Part shown: positions 1-5,712 of the stretch, in pieces
How positions within the stretch are numbered: position 1 is the stretch's first letter
Layout of the letters: each line of letters opens with the position of its first letter
DNA from: Armatimonadota bacterium
GTDB lineage: Bacteria; Armatimonadota; UBA5829
Length of the DNA: 6,377 nt
NCBI GenBank assembly: GCA_023398345.1
Contig: JAEWSK010000078.1
Span: 1 to 6,377 of the forward strand
Reading direction: 5' to 3'
Program-made: the position numbers and the translations under genes
Notes under the pieces: generated by a model
Told to the model about the DNA's origin: nothing
The model's input: only the letters and a program-made list of their open reading frames with translations
The model's database searches: none

Positions 1-158
1 ATGCCCGCCTTTTTAGCAGCGGATATTGTATTGTCAATTTGCTTTGCCGTGAAAAAGCCGTCGTTCCAGGAGGTAACCCACGCACCTCTCATTTCAGCCG
101 CAGCGCACACTGTTGCAAATGAAGTCAGCAGCATTGCCATAAGAACTACTTTGTGCAC
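1..158 (-). CDS. Secreted GHL10/DUF187 family protein, N-terminal fragment (partial)
   Basis: The gene runs off the left edge; only 52 codons are visible. It starts at a GTG (158-156) with an AGGAG Shine-Dalgarno (169-165) six bases upstream. An in-frame TGA two codons before the GTG rules out a longer start; an ATG six codons in (140-138) is a less likely alternative. The first ~21 residues look like a signal peptide: a Lys near the N-terminus, a hydrophobic core (VVLMAMLLTSFATV) and a small-residue CAAA cleavage region. The mature start, EMRGAWVTSW followed by a helix ending ISAAKKAG, matches the opening beta strand and first helix of the glycosyl-hydrolase-like 10 (DUF187, YngK-type) TIM barrel, where an RG-x-W motif is characteristic. 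Exported, carbohydrate-active function is known for the family; substrate and catalytic residues lie outside the window. It is transcribed divergently from femAB. Confidence 0.72.
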   Translation of the reverse strand, partial: MHKVVLMAMLLTSFATVCAAAEMRGAWVTSWNDGFFTAKQIDNTISAAKKAG

Positions 159-203
159 AATTCACTCCTGTTCAACACGAATTGAGATGAACACTCACTT
201 GGT

Positions 204-232
204 ATGGTAAGTGCTGTGATTGATCGTGTCAA
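204..232 (-). promoter_or_regulatory. Sigma70-type promoter for the GHL10 gene
   Basis: On the minus strand a perfect TTGACA -35 (232-227) is followed by a 17-base spacer and TACCAT (209-204), a 4/6 match to TATAAT. Transcription would start near 197, giving a roughly 40-base leader that contains the AGGAG of the GHL10 gene. The -35 is one base from the -35 of the opposing promoter. Confidence 0.6.
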
Positions 233-239
233 GTTGACA
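227..239. repeat. 13-bp palindrome made of the two back-to-back -35 boxes
   Basis: TGTCAA-G-TTGACA is a perfect inverted repeat with a one-base centre. It is explained by the two divergent -35 elements, but a dimeric regulator could also read it as an operator. It does not extend beyond 13 bp. Confidence 0.5.
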
Positions 240-262
240 GTCGACGTTTCGGGTGCTAGAAT
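234..262 (+). promoter_or_regulatory. Strong sigma70-type promoter for femAB-alr, giving a near-leaderless mRNA
   Basis: A perfect TTGACA -35 (234-239), a 17-base spacer and TAGAAT -10 (257-262, 5/6) are seen, plus an extended -10 TGC immediately before it (254-256). The predicted start is about 268-270, only 4-6 bases before the femAB ATG at 274, with no Shine-Dalgarno in between. The match is unusually good, so the promoter call is fairly secure; the exact start site is inferred. Confidence 0.72.
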
Positions 263-273
263 CAGCCGTCACA

Positions 274-1353
274 ATGGATTTTAGAGAAGCATCACAACAA
301 GACAGACGCAACTTTGACGACTTCGTCGCCCGTTTTGAAACAGGCGATTTACTTCAGTCATTCGAGTGGGGCGATCTCAAAGCGCAAAGCGGGTGGTCGC
401 CAGTTCGCGTCATCGCAGAACATGACGGCAAAATTGTAGCGGCAGCATCTCTTCTAAAGCGCGCAATCCCGAAGACTAAGCGCTGCATAATGTACGCCCC
501 GCGCGGCCCCGTGCTCGACACGCAAAACGGCGAGTTGGTAAACAAGTTTTGTGCGTATCTGCGCAAAACAGCTATCGCTCACGGCGCGATTTTGCTTAAA
601 ATCGATCCGCCCGCCCCCATCGAAGATTCCGAAAGCGCAGCAAATCTGCTTGTAGCGGGGTTCACGCCTATAAACGCAGAAGGCTTCGGCGGAACACAGC
701 CCAAATGCGTAATGCAACTCGATTTGGATAAGCCAATAGATGAAATATTTGCTTCATTCAAAGAAAAGTGGCGCTATAATATTCGCCTCGCCGAGCGCAA
801 GGGTGTGACTGTAAATCTCGACTGCACCCGAGACGACCTCCCTACGTTCTATGCTCTGCTTAAGGAAACTGCCGAACGCGATGGCTTTTTGGTGCGCAAT
901 TTGAAGTATTTCGAGGATATGTGGGATCTGCTCGTGCCGCCGGGCTATATGCGAGTGGCGCTGACATATCACGACGGCAAGCCCATCGCCGGGGCTGTTG
1001 CGTATATTTTCGGCGACAAAGCAATGTATACATACGGCGCATCATCAAATGAGCGGCGCAATGTAATGCCGAATCATTTAATGCAGTGGAAACTGATCCA
1101 GTGGGCAAAAGAATCGGGCTGCAAATGGTACGATTTCCGAGGCGTAAGCCCGGGAAAGCAAAATGATGGCAACGATCACTTATCCGGCCTCAACCGGTTC
1201 AAGGATGGGTTCTCGCCCCGGTTTGTCGAATATATCGGCGAGTACGATATGGTGCTGTCGCCATCTTACTACTGGCTTTGGAACGTCGCTCGGCCTTGGG
1301 TATCAAAGCTGCTGAAATCGCGCGGGCGAAGAAGTGATCGGCATGTTGAATGA
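274..1353 (+). CDS. FemAB/FemX-type peptidoglycan-bridge aminoacyltransferase
   Basis: This 359-residue cytoplasmic protein belongs to the FemAB family (twin GNAT-like domains). Members transfer amino acids from aminoacyl-tRNA to the lipid-linked peptidoglycan precursor; some relatives act on other acceptors. Typical blocks are visible: SFEWGDLK (29-36), the YAPRGPV strand (74-80), KWRYNIRLAERKGV (165-178, the substrate-side motif of domain 1), LLKETAERDGF (195-205), YTYGASSNERRNVMPNHLMQW (252-272) and YDFRGVSP (286-293), with FKDGF and EYIGEYD near the end. I find no coiled-coil tRNA-binding arm insertion, which fits the shorter FemX-like forms. I chose the ATG at 274: the in-frame GTG at 253 lies inside the promoter. 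No ribosome-binding site precedes the ATG, consistent with a leaderless message. It overlaps alr by 11 bases, so both are probably one cell-wall operon. The amino acid transferred cannot be read from sequence. Confidence 0.88.
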   Translation: MDFREASQQDRRNFDDFVARFETGDLLQSFEWGDLKAQSGWSPVRVIAEHDGKIVAAASLLKRAIPKTKRCIMYAPRGPVLDTQNGELVNKFCAYLRKTAIAHGAILLKIDPPAPIEDSESAANLLVAGFTPINAEGFGGTQPKCVMQLDLDKPIDEIFASFKEKWRYNIRLAERKGVTVNLDCTRDDLPTFYALLKETAERDGFLVRNLKYFEDMWDLLVPPGYMRVALTYHDGKPIAGAVAYIFGDKAMYTYGASSNERRNVMPNHLMQWKLIQWAKESGCKWYDFRGVSPGKQNDGNDHLSGLNRFKDGFSPRFVEYIGEYDMVLSPSYYWLWNVARPWVSKLLKSRGRRSDRHVE

Positions 1354-2440
1354 TGTCTGGGTCGAAGTAAATATCAGCGCGCTTAAGCATAATTTTATGC
1401 AGACGCGAAGCACATTGTCGCCAGATACGCGCGTAATGGCGGTGGTCAAGGCAAACGGCTATGGCCACGGCTATATCGAACCTGCACGGGCCTTTATTGA
1501 AGCGGGCGCGGACTATCTGGCCGTTACGCGGCTAAGTGAAGCGCTTTGCTTGCGTCAGGCAAAAATTACAAGTCCAATACTTTTATTTGCCCCGGTACAG
1601 TCGAAAAACGTCGAAGATGCAATTGAAGCCGACCTCGATATGACAATTGCCTCGATTCCGCTCGCCAAAGCCATTTCGCAGGCCTCGTTAAAATTGAAAA
1701 AAACCGCGCGAGTCTGGGTGAAAATTGACACAGGTATGGGCCGACTTGGCGTAGCGCCCAGCGAAGTAATAGAGTTTTTCGAAACCGTCACGAACTTGCC
1801 GGGAATACAAATTGCAGGAACATACACCCACTTTGCACGCGCAATCGACGCCGACATCTCGCCTACCAACGATCAATTTAAAACATTTGAGAGCATACTT
1901 GCATCGCTGAAAAGCGCCGAAATCGACTACGGGATCGCATCCGCTGCAAACAGCGCGGCAATCATTCGACTCCCCAAATCGCATCTCGATATGGCACGGC
2001 CGGGAACGTTTTTATACGGTCAATATCCTTCATCGCACGTCCCGCGTTCGCTTGACTTAAGGCCGACATGGAAACTCAAAGCGCGCATCTGCGATATCCG
2101 TGACATTCCGAAAGGCAGCCCTATCGGCTACGGCGGAGAATTCATCACAAATCGCAAAACGCGCACAGCTATCGTGCCGGTAGGATTGGCCGATGGTTTC
2201 ACACTCGCTCCCACAGGCCCTCTTTACCGCCAGGGGATATTGAGATTTTTCGCAAAAAGTCGAGTGAGGCCATATATGCAGATAAATGGAGTTAAGGCGC
2301 AGGTGCTGGGACGCGTAGCAATGCAAATGACGATTTTAGACGTGACAGGTATCGAGGGCGTCGAAATCGGCAGCGAGGTAACAATCCCCGCAATGCGAAT
2401 CCCGACAAATCCGCTTATCCCCCGCGTTTACGTCGCTTAG
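1343..2440 (+). CDS. alr: Alanine racemase (PLP-dependent, fold type III), divergent C-terminal domain
   Basis: Alr interconverts L- and D-alanine in the cytoplasm to supply peptidoglycan synthesis. From the ATG at 1343 it has 365 residues, a normal length. The PLP lysine is Lys36 in AVVKANGYGHG. The VKIDTGMGRLG block supplies the usually carbamylated Lys127 and Arg134; THFA (162-165) and ARPGTFLYG with Arg219 follow. In the beta domain the catalytic tyrosine, contributed to the partner subunit, is Tyr263 in IGYGGEF. Oddities: the usual GYADG is GLADG (Leu282), the usual GRV-x-MD is GRVAMQ (Gln328), and the segment normally carrying TINYE before the terminal PRVY is absent, the end reading PLIPRVYVA. 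The start could also be GTG 1334 or TTG 1346, since none has a clear Shine-Dalgarno; translation is probably coupled to femAB. The 3' end overlaps the convergent AI-2E gene by 26 bases. Another amino-acid substrate is possible. Confidence 0.9.
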   Translation: MLNDVWVEVNISALKHNFMQTRSTLSPDTRVMAVVKANGYGHGYIEPARAFIEAGADYLAVTRLSEALCLRQAKITSPILLFAPVQSKNVEDAIEADLDMTIASIPLAKAISQASLKLKKTARVWVKIDTGMGRLGVAPSEVIEFFETVTNLPGIQIAGTYTHFARAIDADISPTNDQFKTFESILASLKSAEIDYGIASAANSAAIIRLPKSHLDMARPGTFLYGQYPSSHVPRSLDLRPTWKLKARICDIRDIPKGSPIGYGGEFITNRKTRTAIVPVGLADGFTLAPTGPLYRQGILRFFAKSRVRPYMQINGVKAQVLGRVAMQMTILDVTGIEGVEIGSEVTIPAMRIPTNPLIPRVYVA

Positions 2441-3578
2441 CGGGCTTTTTGCTCTGCGTGTCATTCTCATTACTTAGCTCAACTTTGTCTAAGATTTTAG
2501 GGTAAAGCTGACCTAACATGACCTGCATAGCGGCTGCAACCGGCACTGCAATTATCATCCCGACTATACCAAACATCTGCGCGCCAAGCGCAAGTGCAAA
2601 CAGCATAAGAAGCGGATGCACTCCCACACTTTGACCTACCAACCTCGGAGTGACCAAGTAGTCGAACATGAGATTTTGAACGGTAAGGTACCCCGCCAAC
2701 CCCAACACATACAGCGCGCCATGACCGGCCTGAACCATTGCAGCCAGCACTGTGACGAGCATTATGATTGCAAGTCCAACGTAGGGCACAATGTAAAACA
2801 GCCCTGCAACCGAGCCGATTATCAGCCCGTAATCAAGTCCGGCAAACGTGAGAACGAGCATAGTGGCAATGCTAAAAAGAGTAGCTACCACCATCATGCC
2901 TCTAATATAATTGCCAAACACTCCACCAATTGCGGCAGAAATACCAACCAGCCGGTCGCGATGCGTCTCCGGGGTCAAATGCACAATTTTTGCCTTTATA
3001 TAGTCGAAGTCTTTGAGCATCCACAGCGTGAAGAGGGGTATGATGACAAGCCATAGGAGTTTGGAAAGGATGCCCTGCAGCACCCCGGCGATCATGGACA
3101 GCGCGCTTCCGGCAATTCCTTTGAACTGCTCAGAAAACTGCGCACCCCATGCCTGAACTGTGGTAGGCATATTTAATTTTTCAAGGAGCGCCGCGTTGCG
3201 CGTGAGAACAAGCTCCACTTGGTACTGCGCATCTGCGGCATATCGGTCATAGTTTTTGGCGAGCTGATTAGCCTGTCCGGCGATCATCGGCACTAAAAAC
3301 ACGACCGCCAGCGCGAACACGACAAGAAACGACAGGCCAACGATAGTCACCGCCAAGCCGCGCGACGCTCCGATTTTTTGCATTCTGTAAATGAGCGGAT
3401 CGAGTAAAAACGCCAATATAATCGCAATTACAAACGGCGGCGCAGTTTGGAGTATTGGTCTAATGACCGGCTTATATATCAGCGTTGCCCCATACATGCC
3501 CGCGGCAATCGCGACAAGAAACGCCGCGACAATCACAACGCGAGGCCACGGTTGATTATTCATATTGAATTGACCCAC
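2415..3578 (-). CDS. AI-2E family (PerM/YdiK-like) transporter, multi-pass inner-membrane protein
   Basis: This 387-residue protein belongs to the AI-2E family (PF01594), whose members export or transport varied small solutes; one is tied to autoinducer-2 export and others to Na+/H+ antiport. An N-terminal segment (14-36) and paired hydrophobic helices (45-65, 74-100) are followed by a soluble stretch (about 101-155). Further hydrophobic helices start at 168 and 225. Signature parts are FYIVPYVGLAI (261-271), VTPRLVGQSVGVHPLL (309-324) and the closing FGIVGMIIAVPVAAAMQV. The tail is lysine/arginine-rich (KKPAKRRKRGG) and probably cytoplasmic. The start is GTG 3578 with AGGA eight bases upstream, ten bases after the sigma-factor stop; ATG 3563 is an alternative. 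It appears to be the last cistron of the sigma operon. The substrate is unknown and the family name should not be read as proof of AI-2 transport. Confidence 0.86.
   Translation of the reverse strand: MGQFNMNNQPWPRVVIVAAFLVAIAAGMYGATLIYKPVIRPILQTAPPFVIAIILAFLLDPLIYRMQKIGASRGLAVTIVGLSFLVVFALAVVFLVPMIAGQANQLAKNYDRYAADAQYQVELVLTRNAALLEKLNMPTTVQAWGAQFSEQFKGIAGSALSMIAGVLQGILSKLLWLVIIPLFTLWMLKDFDYIKAKIVHLTPETHRDRLVGISAAIGGVFGNYIRGMMVVATLFSIATMLVLTFAGLDYGLIIGSVAGLFYIVPYVGLAIIMLVTVLAAMVQAGHGALYVLGLAGYLTVQNLMFDYLVTPRLVGQSVGVHPLLMLFALALGAQMFGIVGMIIAVPVAAAMQVMLGQLYPKILDKVELSNENDTQSKKPAKRRKRGG
2421..2450 (+). terminator. Possible weak intrinsic terminator at the end of alr
   Basis: CCCGC (2421-2425) can pair with GCGGG (2440-2444), followed by C and five T (2446-2450). 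The stem is only 5 bp and the loop 14 nt, so it is marginal. It lies inside the 3' ends of both convergent genes, the only place a terminator for alr could sit without lying deeper in the opposing gene. Confidence 0.3.
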
Positions 3579-3588
3579 CCATCCGATC

Positions 3589-4380
3589 CTAACTGCTCAG
3601 AATTTCTTTTAGTCTCCTGACGGCCTTTTGCTGAAGGCGTGACACGTGCATTTGCGATATATTGAGCCGTTTCGCCACCTCCGTCTGAGACATGTCCTTA
3701 AAGAACCGATAGTAAATTATTGCCTTCTCGCGCGGCTCCAGACTCTCTATGGCCTGCTTAAGATCGCCATATGTTTCGATGTTCTGGAGCGAAATGTCCA
3801 AGTCGCCAACAAACTCTGCCAGCGTCAATGGCGCGGACTCACCCTCATAGGCGAGCTTACTGTCGAGAGACACCGTATCGTAGGCATTTCCAAGTTCAAT
3901 TGCCTCCAGTGTCTCTTCTTCCGAGGCGCTTATACTTTTTGCGATATCCTGAATGGTCGGCGGATGGCCGAGCCTTTGGCTGAGATCGTCGGCTGCCTTA
4001 TTGGCAGCCAAATTGAGTTCTTGCAAGCGCCTGGGAACCTTAAGGCTCCATGCCTTATCGCGAAAATGTCGGCGTATTTCACCGACTATAGTTGGTGTAG
4101 CATAGGTAGAAAACTTTGTGCCTCTGGTCGGATCGAACCTATCGATAGCGTTTATGAGACCAATGACCCCTACTTGAACAAGATCCTCAAGAGGCTCGCC
4201 TCTATTGGCGAATTTGCCTGCCAAAAATCTCACCAAGTTCTGGTGCATCATGACCAGATGGTCACGCACCTTACGATCCCGTGTCTCTATATACCGCCTG
4301 AACAGTTCTTCCGTCTCGGCTTCAGTCCACTCTGCAACACCACTTTTTTTACGCACCTGCCCGCTATTGCTGTCGCGCAT
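3589..4380 (-). CDS. SigB/SigF-class alternative RNA polymerase sigma factor
   Basis: This 263-residue sigma70-family protein has the SigB/F/G architecture, without region 1.1. Region 2 spans about 34-106 (HQNLVRFLAGKF, DLVQVGVIGLINAIDRFDPTRGTKFSTYATPTIVGEIRRHFRD), carrying core binding and -10 recognition. Region 3 spans about 118-170 (LGHPPTIQDIAKSI). Region 4 spans about 207-257, with LEPREKAIIYYRFFKDMSQTEVAKRLNISQMHVSRL as the -35-binding helix-turn-helix. The ATG at 4380 was chosen because it yields the standard N-terminus for this class; the frame stays open upstream to 4530, but that stretch is hydrophobic, unlike sigma factors, and lies inside rsbW. The start overlaps the rsbW stop by 17 bases, the same arrangement as B. 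subtilis rsbW-sigB, so the anti-sigma and sigma factors are translationally coupled. It is most likely held inactive by the RsbW homologue and released by the RsbV homologue. Targets are not proven, but GGGTA-type -10 boxes are expected for the class. Confidence 0.92.
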   Translation of the reverse strand: MRDSNSGQVRKKSGVAEWTEAETEELFRRYIETRDRKVRDHLVMMHQNLVRFLAGKFANRGEPLEDLVQVGVIGLINAIDRFDPTRGTKFSTYATPTIVGEIRRHFRDKAWSLKVPRRLQELNLAANKAADDLSQRLGHPPTIQDIAKSISASEEETLEAIELGNAYDTVSLDSKLAYEGESAPLTLAEFVGDLDISLQNIETYGDLKQAIESLEPREKAIIYYRFFKDMSQTEVAKRLNISQMHVSRLQQKAVRRLKEILSS

Positions 4381-4786
4381 ACTTGACCATCCGGACGTGA
4401 GTGCCTCCATTGCGAGGCACAACAGTAACCTCGTCAACAAGTAGAGTAATGAGCAGCGCACCCAAATTTTCGGGCTCCTGCTCGGACTCACCGGCGCGGT
4501 CGTCGTCTCCCCTTTCGCCGGCCTCGTCAAAGATGTCGACTACTAGCTTATCCTGCTCCAAATCACTTCGCAAAACGATCTCCGAATCGGCTTTGCCGTT
4601 GCGTTCAGCCCACTCAACCGACGTGGTGCATGCTTCTCCAACAGCAAGCCTGACATCCTCGACTTCGTCATACGAAAACTTCATTCGGCTCGCAACACCC
4701 AAAATGGCAAGGCGGGCTACACCGACGTACTCCGGCCTACAAGGAAACTTTAGTTCCACGCAGGCTTTGCATTCGTTTTCGGCCAC
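4364..4786 (-). CDS. rsbW: RsbW/SpoIIAB-like GHKL anti-sigma factor, degenerate N-box
   Basis: This 140-residue protein has the HATPase_c (GHKL) fold. Classical RsbW binds the sigma factor and phosphorylates RsbV on serine using ATP. The N-terminal strand (ELKFPCRPEYVGVARLAI) and N-box helix DVRLAVGEACTTSVEWA (44-60) are recognisable, and the C-terminus (LVDEVTVVPRNGGTHVRMVKY, 116-136) aligns well with RsbW. The catalytic Glu51 is kept, but the Mg-ATP Asn of EACTN is Thr55 and the usual His is Trp59. The G1 box is FDEAGE (86-91), and the ATP-lid stretch is a very acidic linker (about 91-107). The start is GTG 4786, two bases after the rsbV stop; AAGGAG lies inside rsbV 11 bases upstream, so coupling is likely. 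The family assignment is firm; kinase activity is doubtful. Confidence 0.85.
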   Translation of the reverse strand: MAENECKACVELKFPCRPEYVGVARLAILGVASRMKFSYDEVEDVRLAVGEACTTSVEWAERNGKADSEIVLRSDLEQDKLVVDIFDEAGERGDDDRAGESEQEPENLGALLITLLVDEVTVVPRNGGTHVRMVKYARQQ

Positions 4787-4788
4787 GT

Positions 4789-5145
4789 CTAACCAGTCTC
4801 CTTTCCCATGGATTCCATCGCGTCAAATTGGGTGTTGAATATATCAAATATCTTATCCAATCCCGTAATCTCAAACACGCGTCGGATCCTCGGACTAGGG
4901 CAAACCAAAACCATGTTGCCGTCTCTTTCGCGCAAACGCTTGAGTCCGCCAATCAGAACGCCAAGCGCCGTGCTGTCGAGATACTCAACCTTAGTCAAGT
5001 CCACAACAAGCTCCATTGCACCGCCCTCCAGCAATCCAATCATCTGTTGCTTGAGCTGCGGCGCGGTGTAAACATCAACCTCTCCCTCCAGTTCGATAAT
5101 GGGAGGCTCGCTCTCTACTGACCGTGTTTCCATTTTGAAATTCAC
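4789..5145 (-). CDS. rsbV: RsbV/SpoIIAA-like STAS anti-anti-sigma factor
   Basis: This 118-residue single STAS domain is the normal size for the family. The fold order is visible: beta strand IIELEGEVDVYTAPQLK (16-32), strand MELVVDLTKVEYLD (44-57), helix STALGVLIGGLKRLRER (58-74), strand MVLVCPSPRIRRVFEITGLD (78-97) and last helix KIFDIFNT. Ser58 in LDSTALG occupies the position phosphorylated by RsbW in the family. When unphosphorylated, such proteins bind the anti-sigma factor and free sigma. The start is GTG 5145, preceded by AGGTGAGG ending four bases away; the in-frame ATG at 5133 is too far from that site. It is the first gene of the rsbV-rsbW-sigma-transporter unit, in the canonical order. 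There is no upstream RsbU phosphatase or RsbR stressosome gene in this window, so the activating input is encoded elsewhere. Confidence 0.92.
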   Translation of the reverse strand: MNFKMETRSVESEPPIIELEGEVDVYTAPQLKQQMIGLLEGGAMELVVDLTKVEYLDSTALGVLIGGLKRLRERDGNMVLVCPSPRIRRVFEITGLDKIFDIFNTQFDAMESMGKETG

Positions 5146-5234
5146 GTTCCCTCACCTCATTCTCTCCGGGCGCCCCAATCTCAACGCAGCCGTCCGCGTC
5201 AAAAAGCACACCCTTCTTCGCCGCTCACCCACAG

Positions 5235-5259
5235 TCACCTATTTATTCATGCGAAAAAC
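5235..5259 (-). promoter_or_regulatory. Weak candidate SigB-type promoter before rsbV
   Basis: GTTTTT (5259-5254), 13 bases, then AGGTGA (5240-5235) gives about 4/6 to each half of the B. subtilis SigB consensus (GTTTAA-N12-15-GGGTAT). Many sigB operons are autoregulated, which motivates the look, but the match is poor. No convincing sigma70 promoter is visible in the 129-bp gap either. Confidence 0.2.
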
Positions 5260-5274
5260 TCCGTTTTATCTGCA

Positions 5275-5610
5275 CTAGCTTTCAAGCTGTTCGGATTCTT
5301 CGCAAATTCCTTCTCTTCTCTGAGCAACGGTCTGCTTGCCGGCTTCGATGACCTGCTGAACCTTGGACTTGGTGGTTTCCAATATTTCTTTGCTCTTTTT
5401 TACCAGTTCTTCGCTGGACTCAGAAATATCGTGCATCACCTTGTCCGCCTTGACCTTAAGGTCATCGGCAGTACTTTTTATGTCCTCGCGTGTCTCGCTA
5501 CCCGATTTCGGAGCAAGCATTAAGGCTGCGACAGCTCCAACTAGAGCTCCCACTCCCAATCCGGCAAGAAAGTTCAAAACTATGTTTCTGTCCTCGCCAT
5601 TATCGCTCAT
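5275..5610 (-). CDS. YtxH-domain small membrane-anchored protein
   Basis: From the ATG at 5610 the protein has 111 residues. Residues 10-33 form one glycine-rich membrane helix (VLNFLAGLGVGALVGAVAAL) ending in LAPKSGSETRED, the hallmark of the YtxH family (PF12732). The rest is a long charged helix (about 40-100, repeated K/E/D/A, probably coiled-coil or apolipoprotein-like) that should lie in the cytoplasm. The molecular role of the family is unknown; in B. subtilis the ytxGHJ operon is a SigB-controlled general stress operon. ATG 5610 has GGGAGG nine bases upstream. The longer start at ATG 5634 adds MNTGRISE, has no Shine-Dalgarno, but overlaps the stop of a short upstream ORF as ATGA, so coupled initiation there is possible. 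The next genes downstream (rsbV onward) lie 129 bases away on the same strand. Confidence 0.82.
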   Translation of the reverse strand: MSDNGEDRNIVLNFLAGLGVGALVGAVAALMLAPKSGSETREDIKSTADDLKVKADKVMHDISESSEELVKKSKEILETTKSKVQQVIEAGKQTVAQRREGICEESEQLES

Positions 5611-5630
5611 TTCGCTTATCCTCCCAGTAT

Positions 5631-5696
5631 TCATAATTTAGAGGCTGATGCTTGAAAGATCCAAGCTGGTAAGCGTTTATTCGACACGACTTCCAT
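5631..5696 (-). CDS. Possible 21-residue leader/micro-ORF upstream of the ytxH-like gene
   Basis: ATG 5696 is preceded by GGAGG (5706-5702) at a five-base spacing. The ORF encodes MEVVSNKRLPAWIFQASASKL (key residues K7, R8, P10, W12) and ends in TGA at 5633-5631, which overlaps an ATG (5634) in the ytxH frame as ATGA. No homology is recognised. A strong ribosome site plus the coupling junction argue for translation; the short length means chance cannot be excluded. Confidence 0.35.
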   Translation of the reverse strand: MEVVSNKRLPAWIFQASASKL

Positions 5697-5712
5697 AGCA
5701 TCCTCCAGAACA

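Noticed and set aside
1..210. Plus-strand open frame at the left edge
   Set aside because: It is antisense to a minus-strand gene with a good ribosome site, signal peptide and recognisable DUF187 start; its translation shows no family features and its 3' end runs into the promoter region.
253..273. GTG 253 as the femAB start
   Set aside because: It lies between the -35 and -10 elements of the promoter and would not be in the transcript; ATG 274 begins the conserved part.
2616..3056. Long plus-strand open frame inside the AI-2E gene
   Set aside because: Antisense shadow of a well-supported membrane-protein gene; its His/Gln/Asn-rich translation is what hydrophobic codons give when read in reverse.
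3646..4386. 246-codon plus-strand open frame opposite the sigma factor
   Set aside because: Long, but antisense to a fully conserved sigma factor and without recognisable domains or a convincing ribosome site.
4381..4530. A 50-residue N-terminal extension of the sigma factor
   Set aside because: The frame is open but lies within rsbW, has a hydrophobic run unlike any sigma factor, and ATG 4380 gives the family-typical start with the usual short rsbW-sigma overlap.
5152..5160. ATG-AGG-TGA minimal ORF immediately before rsbV
   Set aside because: Two codons overlapping the rsbV ribosome-binding site; most simply a by-product of the Shine-Dalgarno sequence.
5168..5175. GGGCGCCC palindrome in the rsbV leader
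   Set aside because: Eight bases only, not extended or repeated in the window; not enough to call an operator.
5254..5268. AAAAC-TCC-GTTTT inverted repeat just past the ytxH stop, as a terminator
   Set aside because: The 5-bp stem is nearly all A-T and very weak, so I do not call it a terminator.
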